DNA of 64,000 bases, taken from assembly GCA_951812585.1 (NCBI GenBank), contig OX638318.1, positions 710,819 to 774,818 of the forward strand. Direction: 5' to 3'. Positions within the stretch are counted from its first letter, which is position 1; every line of letters begins with the position of its first letter. Shown in pieces: positions 16,270-26,076 of this stretch. Source of the DNA: Rhodothermales bacterium (GTDB lineage Bacteria > Bacteroidota > Rhodothermia > Rhodothermales > Bin80). The notes beneath the pieces were generated by a model, which was not told the DNA's origin, did no database searches, and saw only the letters and a list, made by a program, of their open reading frames with translations. A program made the position numbers and the translations under genes.

Positions 16270-17247
16270 TCAGATCATCAGGCGGCGCGCCTGAATATAA
16301 GGTGTGAGCTCTTCAGCCCGTGGGAACCCACGGTCCTGCGGAGTAGGAGCCTCCCAGCCTGCCTGACAGGCTTCGACCTCAATCAATCCGTCTGCGTGGA
16401 ACGTCATGAACGTATACAGCGCCCGTGTGTATGGAGCCATACGACCGTAGGCCTCACCTACCCAATAGTAGGATGCGCTGTTGACCCAAAGGTAGTGGAT
16501 ACCGCTTTTGTGTACGTACCGGTCGATATGGTGATGCCCGCAGATACAGGCCACAACCTTGTTGCTGGGCAACGATCGGTTGTGTTGCTCCAGCACCGCT
16601 TCAATGGCCTGGGCACTCCCTGGCATAGAGGTCCGCATGCCGAGTCCCTGATGCACAAAAACAACTATGGGCCGGTCAGCGGCCGAAAGTTCAGCGCGCA
16701 GCCACTCCAGTTGGGCGCTGTCCGCATAGCCGCGCATTGAGGCATCCACATAGAAGTTGGCGCTTGCGTACGGCTTGAAGCCATCCCCGGTCTTCAAGTT
16801 GTTGCGGTCCAGAACGACCGCTTGATACGGGCCAAGGTCAAAGGAGTAGTACCGGCCGCGCATCTGCCAGGTTTGCACCATGGCATCCTTCGTGGCGAAG
16901 TCCATGTCGTGGTTGCCCAGCACATGGTAGCGTGGACCCTTGAATGTTCGCCAGAGGTCCGTGCACTCCGTACTTTCGGGCATTCCGAAGTTAAAGTCGC
17001 CGAGTTGAATGATCGCGTCCGGTCTGCGCTCGCGCACCGCCTGCATGAACGATTCCAAGCGTTCCATGGCCCGCGGCGCGAGCCCATGATGCAAGTCCGC
17101 GATGACACCCAGGCAGAAGGAGCGCACGCGGCTTGCGCTGCCCCCAAAAGGCAACAGCAGGCTGGACGCCCCCAGCTTCAGCAGTGTCCTACGCGTAATG
17201 GGCTGGCGGATACTCTGGTACTGTCTCGTGCTCGTGTGGAGAATCAC
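16270..17247 (-). CDS. Calcineurin-like metallophosphoesterase with Tat signal
   Basis: Binuclear metallophosphoesterase: IADLHHG, QLGDFNFG, VLGNHDMD, VFVHQG and CICGHHH supply the five metal-binding motifs in order. ITRRTLLKLGASSLLLPFG is a Tat-type signal peptide, so the enzyme acts outside the cytoplasm. GTG 17247 gives a usual distance to the twin Arg. The frame is open up to 17313, but that extension encodes a DNA palindrome that looks regulatory. 326 residues. The substrate could be a phosphodiester or nucleotide; it cannot be read from the sequence. Confidence 0.8.
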   Translation of the reverse strand: MILHTSTRQYQSIRQPITRRTLLKLGASSLLLPFGGSASRVRSFCLGVIADLHHGLAPRAMERLESFMQAVRERRPDAIIQLGDFNFGMPESTECTDLWRTFKGPRYHVLGNHDMDFATKDAMVQTWQMRGRYYSFDLGPYQAVVLDRNNLKTGDGFKPYASANFYVDASMRGYADSAQLEWLRAELSAADRPIVVFVHQGLGMRTSMPGSAQAIEAVLEQHNRSLPSNKVVACICGHHHIDRYVHKSGIHYLWVNSASYYWVGEAYGRMAPYTRALYTFMTFHADGLIEVEACQAGWEAPTPQDRGFPRAEELTPYIQARRLMI

Positions 17248-17293
17248 GTTCGCAAGTAGCCTATGCTGGGCCTCCGCGGTTTGGGCTCGAAGA

Positions 17294-17310
17294 GCCTTAT
17301 AGTATAAGGC
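17294..17310. promoter_or_regulatory. Perfect 17-bp palindrome upstream of the metallophosphoesterase
   Basis: GCCTTATAGTATAAGGC is self-complementary around its central G. It contains TATAGTATA, which could be a -10 element, so it may be a promoter covered by a dimeric repressor. It lies about 50 bp upstream of the chosen start. Confidence 0.35.
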
Positions 17311-17492
17311 CATCGCTGGAGTTTTGTACGCTTCGCTCCGCTCGATTCAGGCGCTGCGCAGCAGTGCGCGTGACCTGCTCGGCGGCCCCGGACAGCGGTG
17401 TCAGCAGAAGGATCTTTCGCCTGACCTTTTGAGGATTTTGATGCCCACGGCGGCATAGCGTGCGCGCGTCGTACGCTTTTGCAGGGCCGGGA

Positions 17493-20400
17493 TCACCGCA
17501 ATGGAACGTCAGCGCTGTCGGGCGGACTGCCATCACCACGAAACACACTTTCCCAAAGCCCCCGCCAGCTCGAAAACTGCGTGCGGAAGTTGAGGCCGAC
17601 TCCCGTTTCGCTCGTGATCAACGTCTCGCTAAGCACATCGCCCTCCCGCCGATAAAACAGGTCCACAGAAACCGTAGGACTGAACTTGATCTCCACCACA
17701 AACTCCCCTTCAAACGCCTGCGTGCCGGGCTGGTCCACCACCTGACCCCGGTAAATCCCGTGTCCGCGCACCAGCAGGCGCTCATCCAACAACCGCAAGG
17801 CGATGCCCGCAGAGAGGTCTAGGTCCTCTGCAGATTCATCACTAAGCACGCCAAGCGCGACATCCGCATTGGGAATGACCTGGCTCAAATAGCGGTTGAG
17901 GTGACTGGTGACCAGCTGCGACACGCTGTTGAGCGCCGACCCAGCCAGGACATCGTTGGATGCACCTTCCGCCGACAACAGGAATGAATTGGTCAGCAGA
18001 ACGCTCGACGCATGCTGCGCGGCATGGTCCGGCTGGTTCAAATACGCTTCGAGCAGCGGCGTATCGCTGATGGCTTCCCGCCGTTGATCCAAGGCCAAGC
18101 CGAGATCCACCTGCACCGCGTTGAGTGCACCCGTGATGTGCAGATCGACCATTAGAGGCAGGCTGGTCTGCAGCGCGCCCCCAAGCTCTTCTGGAAGCCC
18201 GCTGCGCGAGGCTCGGGTAAGGTACTCGGCCTGAATATCCAAGACCGGATCCAACGGATCCCCTGCCCAGCGGATGACGCCTTCGTCAATCAGAAACCGG
18301 CGCACGAAAAGGTCCCCCGCAGTAAAGAGATAGTCTCCCGAAGTCACGTCGAAGGTGCCGTAGGTTGCCATGTCGCCATCTTGGAGCTGGAGCTGAACAC
18401 GTGCGCTGCCAATGCCCGTGATCACATCGCCCAGAAGCGGATCAATAACGAGCTTGATCGTAGAGCCCGGCGGGCCTTCTATGTTCAGATCCATCTCCAA
18501 CCCCGCACCAAACTGGCGCTCGGTCGCGGGGCGACGCGCAAGAATGTTGGTCCGCCGTACGATCCCCCGCTCCCTGGTCATATCGTCTGGGTCCTTGTAT
18601 ATGATGAAACCCGGATCAATGGAGTTGCTCCCCTCGCGAATTGGGATGTAGATCTCGCTTCTCGGACTTGCGACTATGTTGTTGGAACGCAGGAATGCGC
18701 TATTGAGCGGGCCCGCCAGCGAGACATCGCCCGAAGCCCACACCGTACCATACCACGACAAATCGCGTGTGAACGACGACACGTTCATGATCTGCAGCTC
18801 GTCCAGTACCCCGGCGACGTCGAAGGACAGGAATCGGTAATCGTTAAAGAGCAGCGTACCACTCAGCACGGCGGAACCACCGGTAGAATCTGAAAGCACC
18901 AAATCACGCACATGAACCCCTTGCGCGTCCACACGGATCGCGCCGTCGGTCTCGAAGGCCAGGTTGTACGCAGGGATCGTGAAACGGCCCTCCGCAAAAT
19001 CAAGATCTGCCTGAAAGACTGGCTGCCGAAGGGTGCCCGTCACGGTGCCGCGTCCTGTAAAGGCACCTTCTGCGCTGTCCACGGCGTTGATGAGCTCTTC
19101 CAGGACAAATGCGTCCAAGCGCGCAATGTCCAGCGCCAGGTTCAAGCCTCCCGCATTGTTCTCGCCTCCAAGGCGTACTGCACCCCGCACTCTGATGTCG
19201 TTGTGCTTGGCCCGCGACGAAGCTTCGCCACCAAAATGCAGTGGGTGCAACACAGCTTCCACAACCACATCGGGCGATCCCGGCGTGATGTGACTATGCG
19301 CTACAAGGCGTCCAAGGGTCCGGTCTCCGAAGGCCAGCGTATCTACCGTGGCATGACCCGTAAGCCCCGCCTCCTCCGACCATTGCAGCGTTCCATCAAG
19401 AAAGCCGCCCAACGGGCGGCGCATCCCCCACAGCGCTGAAATCTGGTGCAAGCTCAGGCTCTCTAGTTGAGCCGATACGTTGCTGCCAGATGACCGGGAA
19501 ACCACTCCGCTTAGCGTCACGCGCTGTGTCCCCGCCTGCGCTATCGCAAGAGACTCGGCCATCGCGCCATCCCAAAACACATCCACCGTGCGCCCCGCTG
19601 CCATATGCCACGGCTGACCGCCCACAGTGATCAAGCCATCATTCAACGTGATCCTGTAGCGATCTTGCAGTAAACGGACCGTGGCATCCAACGCAACCGG
19701 CCCAATGCGGTCATCCGCAGCGGCATCCACGTGCATATGCATCACGCTCCGCTGCATGCGCAGGTGCGCCTCCGGCTCCACCAGGGCCATGCCCCACAAC
19801 CTGTAGTGAGGCATTTTCATGTTTATCGTCACATCCAGGGTCTCTTCCAATGGTGCTTGCAGCCCCGCCCTCAGATCTATGTGAGCCGCAGAGCCCAACG
19901 CGTCCGACCCCGTTCCGCGAAGCCACAAGCCGGCTGCATTGGCCTCCAACCGAATCGCGGCGCGCGGTGCGTGCACATCGGCGCCGCCTGGGGGCCGCAG
20001 CAGGTTGTCCAACGTCCTGGGGACAGACGGAAACACGTTCAGCCATGCCCGGAGCGTTTCCGCCTGCTTGACCTGCACATCGACGTCCAATGCCACCCGA
20101 TCAAGTGCTGCTGCCGCCAGTGCGGTGCTCGCCTCATCCTGCTGCATGACCTGATCCGGCGGCGGCCAGGTCATCAGGGACAAATCGGCGGGGCGGCCTG
20201 CCTGTGCATACCGCTTGGTGGCCTGGCGCATGACCGCGTCGTGCGCTGCATTAGTCCACAACGCTCCCAGCGACTGCAACGCCCCGAAGTCCGTGTCTCC
20301 GCGTACCGTGGCCTGTATCAGATCTCCATCAACTTCGAGCCGCGGCTGTGTACTGTGCGGGGCTCTTACAGAAGCACGCACCATATGCGCGGGCAGCATC

Positions 20401-22043
20401 CACGACTCATCGGCCCGATGCAACTGCGCTGCGCTAATATCCAGGAGGGCCTCGCCCTGAACCACATCCCATGTGGTTCCCTCGCCTGCCACATCCAATG
20501 ACCCGGTGACGCTGGAGACAACCGAATCCTGCCCGAGTAAAGAGCCGAGATCAAGATTTTCGGCCTGGAAACTAAGCGCGTAGCGCGGACTGGCTTCGGG
20601 CCATGCCGCCGACGCGCTGATGCGGAGGGATGACTCCTTGCGCTTTGCCTCCGCGGTCAGCGCAGCCTGCCGCCCGGCCATCGTAGCATCCAGCATCACC
20701 GTATCTACAGCCTGCCCCGCCACCTGAGACGAATGTACGGCCGCCGACAAAACCACATCAAGGCTTTCCCAGTGGGTCCCCGCGCCCGCAAGCTCCGCCG
20801 TACCGCTGACCACCGAATGCAGCGGCAACAATAGCGAGTCTCCTTGCAACTCAAGTCGGTACGTCGTTGCGCTGTCAGCACGCGCTGCAACGGTTGCAGC
20901 AGCCGAGAATGCGCCCCCGAGGGCGCGGCCCTGGGCTGCGCCGCTTAACTGCACTGCGCCGGCCGCGTATGCGCCAGTCGCCGACAGTGTGAAGGAAGCA
21001 GCACTGGAGGCTGCCATCCACGCCGGGAGCGCTACAGCAGGGATGTGCGCGGCTATGTCAGCCGGATCCGCTAAAGGTGCGTCCAAGTCTATGGCAAAGC
21101 GTACGGAGTCGTCCTGTCCCCTGACCGCGCCCCCCATGTGCAGGACCGAGTTGCCAACGATCAGCGCCATGGACTCGATCTCGGTGGTGCCACCATAGCC
21201 GCGTACACGGCCAGATACCTTCATGGTCGAATCCACCGGGAGCACCGGAAATACGCGCCGCAGCTGAGCACCGTCCAGCGTGCTCTCTTCCAGCGCCACC
21301 TTCCAGGACCGCGTCCTTTGAGGAGCATCGACCTCGATACTTCCGCTCCCTCGAATCTGGCTGGACCCCAGCTTCGCGTCAAACGCCCGCACATGCACCG
21401 TGCCGGCGTCCATCTCGGCCTGTATCCGCAGGGTCAGTCCCAGATCTCTAAACATGCTCTCCAGCGACTCCACATCGAGGCGCCTGAGACCAGGCCCCCA
21501 GGCAATCCGGGCCTGCGCGTTAAGACCTGTGATGGTGGCGGCCATCAGCTCGTCAAGCCATGGCGTCGCAGCGCTGGACTCCGGGACCCTGCTGGTGACC
21601 GTGCCCTCCTCCAGCGTAACCCCTACCGATTCAAACTGCCATGCATTGCCCGCACCGGACTTCCGGTGGCGGAGAAAAGGCGGTGCCCGCAGCGAACGAT
21701 CGGCTGCGTAGTGAAGCGTCAGGACCGGGCGCAGCACCTTGATGCTGCGTACATCAAAGCGTTTTCTGAGCAGCGCATTCCACCGCGGCGTGGCCACAAC
21801 AGAATCGATCATCAGCCACACCTGCCCTTCCTCGTCAAGAAATCGCAGGTCGCTGATAAAGAACTGCCGCCGAAGGTTCGCCGCAACAAGACCGACTTCG
21901 AGCGTGCCGTGGTAGGTGGCAGCGAATTGCGCTTCCAGCTGCTTGCCCAGCGCCTCTTGAACAGCCTTGGTGCGTGTAGCCACCACGAACAGCAGCACGC
22001 AGAAAAGCGCGAAGGCACCGAGGATGTAGAGAATCGAACGCAT
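17493..22043 (-). CDS. tamB: Translocation/assembly module TamB
   Basis: Inner-membrane-anchored AsmA/VPS13-like bridge protein, known to support outer-membrane lipid transport and protein assembly. One N-terminal membrane helix (SILYILGAFALFCVLLFVV, residues 3-21) is followed by over a thousand residues of beta-rich repeats. The C-terminal DUF490 domain (about residues 1150-1500) contains GDYLFTAGDLFVRRFLIDEG, IRWAGDPLDPVLDIQAEY and VGLNFRTQFSSW near the end. ATG 22043 is chosen over a TTG 24 bases upstream because it starts at the membrane helix. About 1516 residues, in the usual range. No tamA/BamA gene lies next to it. Three minus-strand envelope genes surround it, but the gaps do not prove an operon. 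Confidence 0.9.
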   Translation of the reverse strand: MRSILYILGAFALFCVLLFVVATRTKAVQEALGKQLEAQFAATYHGTLEVGLVAANLRRQFFISDLRFLDEEGQVWLMIDSVVATPRWNALLRKRFDVRSIKVLRPVLTLHYAADRSLRAPPFLRHRKSGAGNAWQFESVGVTLEEGTVTSRVPESSAATPWLDELMAATITGLNAQARIAWGPGLRRLDVESLESMFRDLGLTLRIQAEMDAGTVHVRAFDAKLGSSQIRGSGSIEVDAPQRTRSWKVALEESTLDGAQLRRVFPVLPVDSTMKVSGRVRGYGGTTEIESMALIVGNSVLHMGGAVRGQDDSVRFAIDLDAPLADPADIAAHIPAVALPAWMAASSAASFTLSATGAYAAGAVQLSGAAQGRALGGAFSAAATVAARADSATTYRLELQGDSLLLPLHSVVSGTAELAGAGTHWESLDVVLSAAVHSSQVAGQAVDTVMLDATMAGRQAALTAEAKRKESSLRISASAAWPEASPRYALSFQAENLDLGSLLGQDSVVSSVTGSLDVAGEGTTWDVVQGEALLDISAAQLHRADESWMLPAHMVRASVRAPHSTQPRLEVDGDLIQATVRGDTDFGALQSLGALWTNAAHDAVMRQATKRYAQAGRPADLSLMTWPPPDQVMQQDEASTALAAAALDRVALDVDVQVKQAETLRAWLNVFPSVPRTLDNLLRPPGGADVHAPRAAIRLEANAAGLWLRGTGSDALGSAAHIDLRAGLQAPLEETLDVTINMKMPHYRLWGMALVEPEAHLRMQRSVMHMHVDAAADDRIGPVALDATVRLLQDRYRITLNDGLITVGGQPWHMAAGRTVDVFWDGAMAESLAIAQAGTQRVTLSGVVSRSSGSNVSAQLESLSLHQISALWGMRRPLGGFLDGTLQWSEEAGLTGHATVDTLAFGDRTLGRLVAHSHITPGSPDVVVEAVLHPLHFGGEASSRAKHNDIRVRGAVRLGGENNAGGLNLALDIARLDAFVLEELINAVDSAEGAFTGRGTVTGTLRQPVFQADLDFAEGRFTIPAYNLAFETDGAIRVDAQGVHVRDLVLSDSTGGSAVLSGTLLFNDYRFLSFDVAGVLDELQIMNVSSFTRDLSWYGTVWASGDVSLAGPLNSAFLRSNNIVASPRSEIYIPIREGSNSIDPGFIIYKDPDDMTRERGIVRRTNILARRPATERQFGAGLEMDLNIEGPPGSTIKLVIDPLLGDVITGIGSARVQLQLQDGDMATYGTFDVTSGDYLFTAGDLFVRRFLIDEGVIRWAGDPLDPVLDIQAEYLTRASRSGLPEELGGALQTSLPLMVDLHITGALNAVQVDLGLALDQRREAISDTPLLEAYLNQPDHAAQHASSVLLTNSFLLSAEGASNDVLAGSALNSVSQLVTSHLNRYLSQVIPNADVALGVLSDESAEDLDLSAGIALRLLDERLLVRGHGIYRGQVVDQPGTQAFEGEFVVEIKFSPTVSVDLFYRREGDVLSETLITSETGVGLNFRTQFSSWRGLWESVFRGDGSPPDSADVPLR

Positions 22044-22132
22044 GGCTCCGGACAGGCGGGGCCGCAAAAGGCCCCAAGGCCCCTCGCCATACTACGATGC
22101 GGGGCTCTGAATGTGCCTAGGACCCCCGAGCG

Positions 22133-24058
22133 TTAGTCTCCGTCCGTCCTGAAGGGTGCCGCAGGTAGGCCGTTGCGATTGAAGAGATTGGCCTTGTCGG
22201 GATTGTCAGCCCACGCATAGCGTACAGCCGCCGGCTCCGCCACCGCGGAGCTGGATACAATCACCTTGTCTCCGTACACGCGTGTATCAGCCCACACAAA
22301 GCGGCCGTCAGCGCCGGCAATAGCAAAACCGCCCAAGCGGCCGCCGCTCTTAATCATCAATCCGTCACCAATATGGTCGAAGGCAATATGTACCTCGTTG
22401 CCTTCAATAGCGTGGCTGGCGTATGTGGGGCCGGAATAGGTAAGCGTTTCGCCATAGGCAAAGTGGCGAGCAGCCAGTGCCAGACGCCGGCCTACATCCT
22501 GCTTGTTACGCGGATGGATGTCATTGGCCTCTCCGATGTCGATCGTGATGGCCTGCCCTACATTGTGCAGTGCGACGGCTGCGGACTGTGATTCACGCAG
22601 TAGCGCCCAATCGCTTTCTCCAGGCTCGTCCTGGGACGCGCGAAAGTTGGCCAGCGAAACAAAGAGGAACGGTGCCGACTCGTTCTGCCAAAGCGCACGC
22701 CAGCGGGTAATCAGCTTTTGGAACTGCGCCCGGTATGCTTTTGCATCCTCGGTAGCAAAGGCATTGGACTCGCCTTGGTACCAGATGAAGCCCGTGACCG
22801 GAAACGGAAGGATGGGATGCACCATCTTGTTGTAGAGCAGCGTAGCCTGCTGATTGGGATTGCCAGCGGCATCAACGAAGTACTCGCCTACGCGAAACTT
22901 CCATGTGTCGGGCAACGGTACGATCCCCCCAGGTGTTTCCAGCTGAAAGGGATGATCGCTTTCAATAATGCCGCCGTTACCTCCCGTGTCCCGCACGCGG
23001 ATTACGATGGAGTTCTCGCCAGGCTGCAGGATGCCTGCCGGGATTTCGTACGTGCGCGGAACGCGAAAGCGCCCCGTTTCGCCCACGAGCGTGCCATTGA
23101 CATAAGTCTGGTCACGGTCATCCACCATGCTGAGCTTCAGCGTGGCGGCACCTGCCTGGACTTCCGTGAGCGTCAGCGTGCCCCTGTACCATACATACCC
23201 GCTGAGCCCCTCGAAGCCGTGCGCTTCCCACAGCGCCGGAGCAGGCATGTCGGCCCAGTCCGTGTCATCCAGGTCAGGATCAGCCCATACCGCCGCACCC
23301 TCCACCATGCCGGGGTCCTCGGTCCCCGGAGCGTTGCGTGAAGCCTCGAAAATCTGCGCCAACGAGTCATCCTTCGCCAGCGCCGCCAAAAGCCCCCGCT
23401 GAACGGCCGCACTGTCCTCCAGCTGCGAGTTGATATCCAGCCAGGCCTCGATGCGGCTGCCGCCCCACGAGGTGTTCAATATGCCAATGGGAACGCCGGT
23501 CGCGGCCCGGAGCTCGCGCGCGAAGTAGTAGCCCACAGCAGAGAAGTCCCCTACCGTTGTTGAGTCGGTGCTGTGCCACTGGCCGCCTGCCAGCGAAGAC
23601 TCCGGTTCAAATGACCAGGTCAGGGGTACCTTGTAATGACGCAGCTGCGCATCGCTGGCGGCGCGAATCTCCTGTTCCGCATCCATGGAAGCACGCACAC
23701 GCCATTCCATGTTGGACTGCCCGGAAGCCACCCACACATCGCCAAACCAGACATCCTGTGCCTGATGCGTCGTGTCCGGTGTGACAATCGTCAGCGTATA
23801 CGGCCCCCCTGCGACCTGCGGGGCCAGTTCCACGCGCCAAGCCCCGTCTGCATCGGCAGCCACCTCCTGCGCATCGTCGTTAAGTGCAATGCGAACCGTA
23901 GTGCCCGGTGTTGCCGTGCCCCAGACCGGCACGGCTATGCCTCGTTGCAGCACTGCACCGTCTGAAAAGAGCAGCGACGTCGTAAAGGGCACCTCCGCGG
24001 GCCGGCTGCAACCGGCGATGAGGAGTGCAAACGCAAAAAGGGTCGAAAACAAACGCAT
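22133..24058 (-). CDS. Sialate O-acetylesterase-like lipoprotein (SGNH hydrolase) with jelly-roll insert
   Basis: Secreted esterase of the SASA family, which removes acetyl groups from sugars. The lipobox LIAGC follows a short signal. VASGQSNMEW has the nucleophile Ser, WYQGESNA is the second block, and NDIHPRNKQDVGRRLA carries the catalytic Asp/His. Between the first and second blocks (about residues 230-400 of the mature protein) lies a sugar-binding-like beta domain (YVWYRGTLTL, TYVNGTLVGE, GENSIVIRVRDTGG), the architecture common in Bacteroidota-type enzymes. ATG 24058 starts at the signal peptide; 641 residues. It probably acts on acetylated polysaccharides. Confidence 0.88.
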   Translation of the reverse strand: MRLFSTLFAFALLIAGCSRPAEVPFTTSLLFSDGAVLQRGIAVPVWGTATPGTTVRIALNDDAQEVAADADGAWRVELAPQVAGGPYTLTIVTPDTTHQAQDVWFGDVWVASGQSNMEWRVRASMDAEQEIRAASDAQLRHYKVPLTWSFEPESSLAGGQWHSTDSTTVGDFSAVGYYFARELRAATGVPIGILNTSWGGSRIEAWLDINSQLEDSAAVQRGLLAALAKDDSLAQIFEASRNAPGTEDPGMVEGAAVWADPDLDDTDWADMPAPALWEAHGFEGLSGYVWYRGTLTLTEVQAGAATLKLSMVDDRDQTYVNGTLVGETGRFRVPRTYEIPAGILQPGENSIVIRVRDTGGNGGIIESDHPFQLETPGGIVPLPDTWKFRVGEYFVDAAGNPNQQATLLYNKMVHPILPFPVTGFIWYQGESNAFATEDAKAYRAQFQKLITRWRALWQNESAPFLFVSLANFRASQDEPGESDWALLRESQSAAVALHNVGQAITIDIGEANDIHPRNKQDVGRRLALAARHFAYGETLTYSGPTYASHAIEGNEVHIAFDHIGDGLMIKSGGRLGGFAIAGADGRFVWADTRVYGDKVIVSSSAVAEPAAVRYAWADNPDKANLFNRNGLPAAPFRTDGD

Positions 24059-24391
24059 CGCAATTCGTGGGACAGGTGGGCCAAAACACTGTGGAGGATC
24101 AAGGTACGGAAGGACTGCCGCACCTGCACACCGCCGGGCTTCGCCGACCAGGTGTCGTCTGGCGGTCAGGCCGCGTGCCACAATGCTGCGCATGTCGCCG
24201 TGGAGGTAAGCAAGATAGCTGAAGGGGCCGCGTGCCTGGTACGTCAGCCTGCGGCCGAGCATAACGCGACGCAGGATGCTGGCCGCGACAACTCAGGTAA
24301 AGCTTTTGGCATGCCCGCAGCACTGAATTGCAAGTGATAAAGCCGTTGCCGCCGATCAGAAACGCCCGTGCCTGGACAGAGTACCAAGACC
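24059..24391. other. Divergent intergenic region between the esterase and the DUF2400 gene
   Basis: No motif-bearing frame. It must contain promoters for both divergent genes. TGATAAAGCC occurs near 24335, but I could not pick a convincing promoter. Confidence 0.4.
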
Positions 24392-25249
24392 ATGGCTTAT
24401 GTCTCGCGCGCTTCAAGCATGGAATCTGGCCCATTGCCGTGGAGGCTGAAGTCGTACCTGGATAACCTCGTCGACTACTTTGAGCGTCCTGCTTTCATTG
24501 ACAGCGATCCGATCGCTGCCTGCCACTGGTTTGACGATCCGCGCGATCAGGAAGTGATCGGCCTCTATGCGGCGCTCCTCGCTTGGGGGCGAAGAGCAAC
24601 AGTGCTTCGCAAGATTGAAGAGCTCTGCGAGCGGATGAACCAGCGGCCCTGTGCTTTCGTCTGGAATTTTGACTGGGGCGCGAGCGCTGCGCGTCTGGAA
24701 GGGTTCAAGCATCGCACGTTTTCCTCGGACGACGCTATCTGGTTTACGTCCAACCTGCACCTCTTGCTCAAGAAGCACAAGACGGTTGAGGCCATCTTTG
24801 CCGCGGACCACCGGCAGAATGCCCCGGATCCGTCGCGCGCCATCCAGGGTTTCAGCCAGCGCGTGATGAACGCTAGCGTGGAAACCCCCACCCGGCTGCA
24901 GAAGCATCTGGCGCGGCCACTCCATGGCAGCGCCGCCAAGCGATTGTGCATGTACCTGCGCTGGATGGTGCGGCGAGGACCGGTGGATCTGGGGCTGTGG
25001 CAAGCCATCGAACCACGGCAGCTCGTCCTGCCGCTCGACGTTCATTCTGGGCGGCAAGCCCGGTCCCTGGGCATGCTGGCGCGTCGATCCAACGACTGGA
25101 AGGCGGTCCGGCAGCTGACGCGCGCCTGCCGCATGCTCTGCCCGGAAGATCCCGCACGGTACGACTACGCATTCTTCGGGCTTGGAATCAACGGAGAACC
25201 GCCGCCCCACCCGGCGCCTATAGATAGCGCCGCCAGCCAAGCCACCTAA
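24392..25249 (+). CDS. TIGR02757/DUF2400 family protein
   Basis: Matches the conserved protein family TIGR02757, found mainly in Bacteroidota and relatives. FIDSDPIAACHWFDDPRDQEVIGLYAALLAWGRR, KRLCMYLRWMVRRGPVDLGLW and LPLDVHSGRQARSLGML are its landmark blocks, and PARYDYAFFGLGI closes it. The HhH-like helical pattern (PLDVHSGR, LRWMVR) recalls DNA glycosylase folds, but no function is established. Starts at GTG 24368, ATG 24392 or ATG 24419 are possible. The next gene begins eight bases after its stop, so the two are probably co-transcribed. Confidence 0.8.
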   Translation: MAYVSRASSMESGPLPWRLKSYLDNLVDYFERPAFIDSDPIAACHWFDDPRDQEVIGLYAALLAWGRRATVLRKIEELCERMNQRPCAFVWNFDWGASAARLEGFKHRTFSSDDAIWFTSNLHLLLKKHKTVEAIFAADHRQNAPDPSRAIQGFSQRVMNASVETPTRLQKHLARPLHGSAAKRLCMYLRWMVRRGPVDLGLWQAIEPRQLVLPLDVHSGRQARSLGMLARRSNDWKAVRQLTRACRMLCPEDPARYDYAFFGLGINGEPPPHPAPIDSAASQAT

Positions 25250-25256
25250 GACGCTC

Positions 25257-26009
25257 TTGAACGAAACGTACTATACCACCGACTGTGCCGGCGACGAACA
25301 GCGCCACTGGTGGTATCGCGCGCGGCGGCGTATCCTGAAGGCCACAATCAAAGGGATCACGCTGCCTGCGCACGCCCACATCCTTGACATCGGCGTTGGC
25401 GCGGGATCAAACTTGTACAGCATCTATCCGAAGGATGCCCGACTGTGCGGTATAGAGCCGAGCCCGGCGCTGGTCGCCATCGCCAACGCACGCGGCCCCA
25501 TTCCGGTGTACAAAGGCACAGCCGAGGCACTGCCACCTCCGCTGGATCAGCAGCGCTTCGATGCCATCGCGATGCTGGATGTCCTGGAGCATACCGAGGA
25601 CGACAGCCGAGTACTGAATGCCGTAGCCGAGCGCTTGGTGCCGGGTGGCGTGCTGATCCTCACCGTACCCGCCTATACGCTACTCTGGACTGATCACGAT
25701 GTCGCCGTAGGGCACTACCGGAGGTACCGGCTGCGACCGCTCGTCCGCAAGCTGCGCAGGCACCGCTTCGGCATCGAGCGCGCAACCTACTTCAACGCGC
25801 TGCTTATGGTACCGCTGGCGGCGTTTCGCCTTGCACGGCGACTGCCAAAAGCAACGGACGGGGTGAATACCCCGATGAGCGACACGCAGTTCAGTATGGC
25901 TGGGCTGGACGCGCTGCTTTTTCGCATCTTTTCGTTAGAACAATACCTGCTGAAGTGGCTCAACTTTCCTGCTGGAATCTCGATCCTGGTCATTGCACGA
26001 AAACGGTAG
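25257..26009 (+). CDS. Class I SAM-dependent methyltransferase
   Basis: HWWYRARRRIL at the start and ILDIGVGAGSNLYSIYP (SAM-binding motif I) place it with the methyltransferases often found in glycan clusters. IAMLDVLEHTEDD and LVPGGVLILTVPAY are motifs II and III. The C-terminal third is hydrophobic (FNALLMVPLAAFRLARRL), as in membrane-associated family members. The start is TTG 25257; there is no ATG close by. It is followed by a glycosyltransferase that needs a lipid carrier, suggesting modification of a polyprenyl-linked sugar, but the substrate is unknown. Confidence 0.8.
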   Translation: MNETYYTTDCAGDEQRHWWYRARRRILKATIKGITLPAHAHILDIGVGAGSNLYSIYPKDARLCGIEPSPALVAIANARGPIPVYKGTAEALPPPLDQQRFDAIAMLDVLEHTEDDSRVLNAVAERLVPGGVLILTVPAYTLLWTDHDVAVGHYRRYRLRPLVRKLRRHRFGIERATYFNALLMVPLAAFRLARRLPKATDGVNTPMSDTQFSMAGLDALLFRIFSLEQYLLKWLNFPAGISILVIARKR

Positions 26010-26076
26010 CCTCTACGAACGCAGCCCTGCGCCGGGCAGCCGTTCGCAGGGTTGTCACAACATCCGGCACCCTGTT

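Noticed and set aside
20366-22136. Long + strand frames opposite tamB
   Set aside because: Antisense shadows of the TamB gene without motifs.
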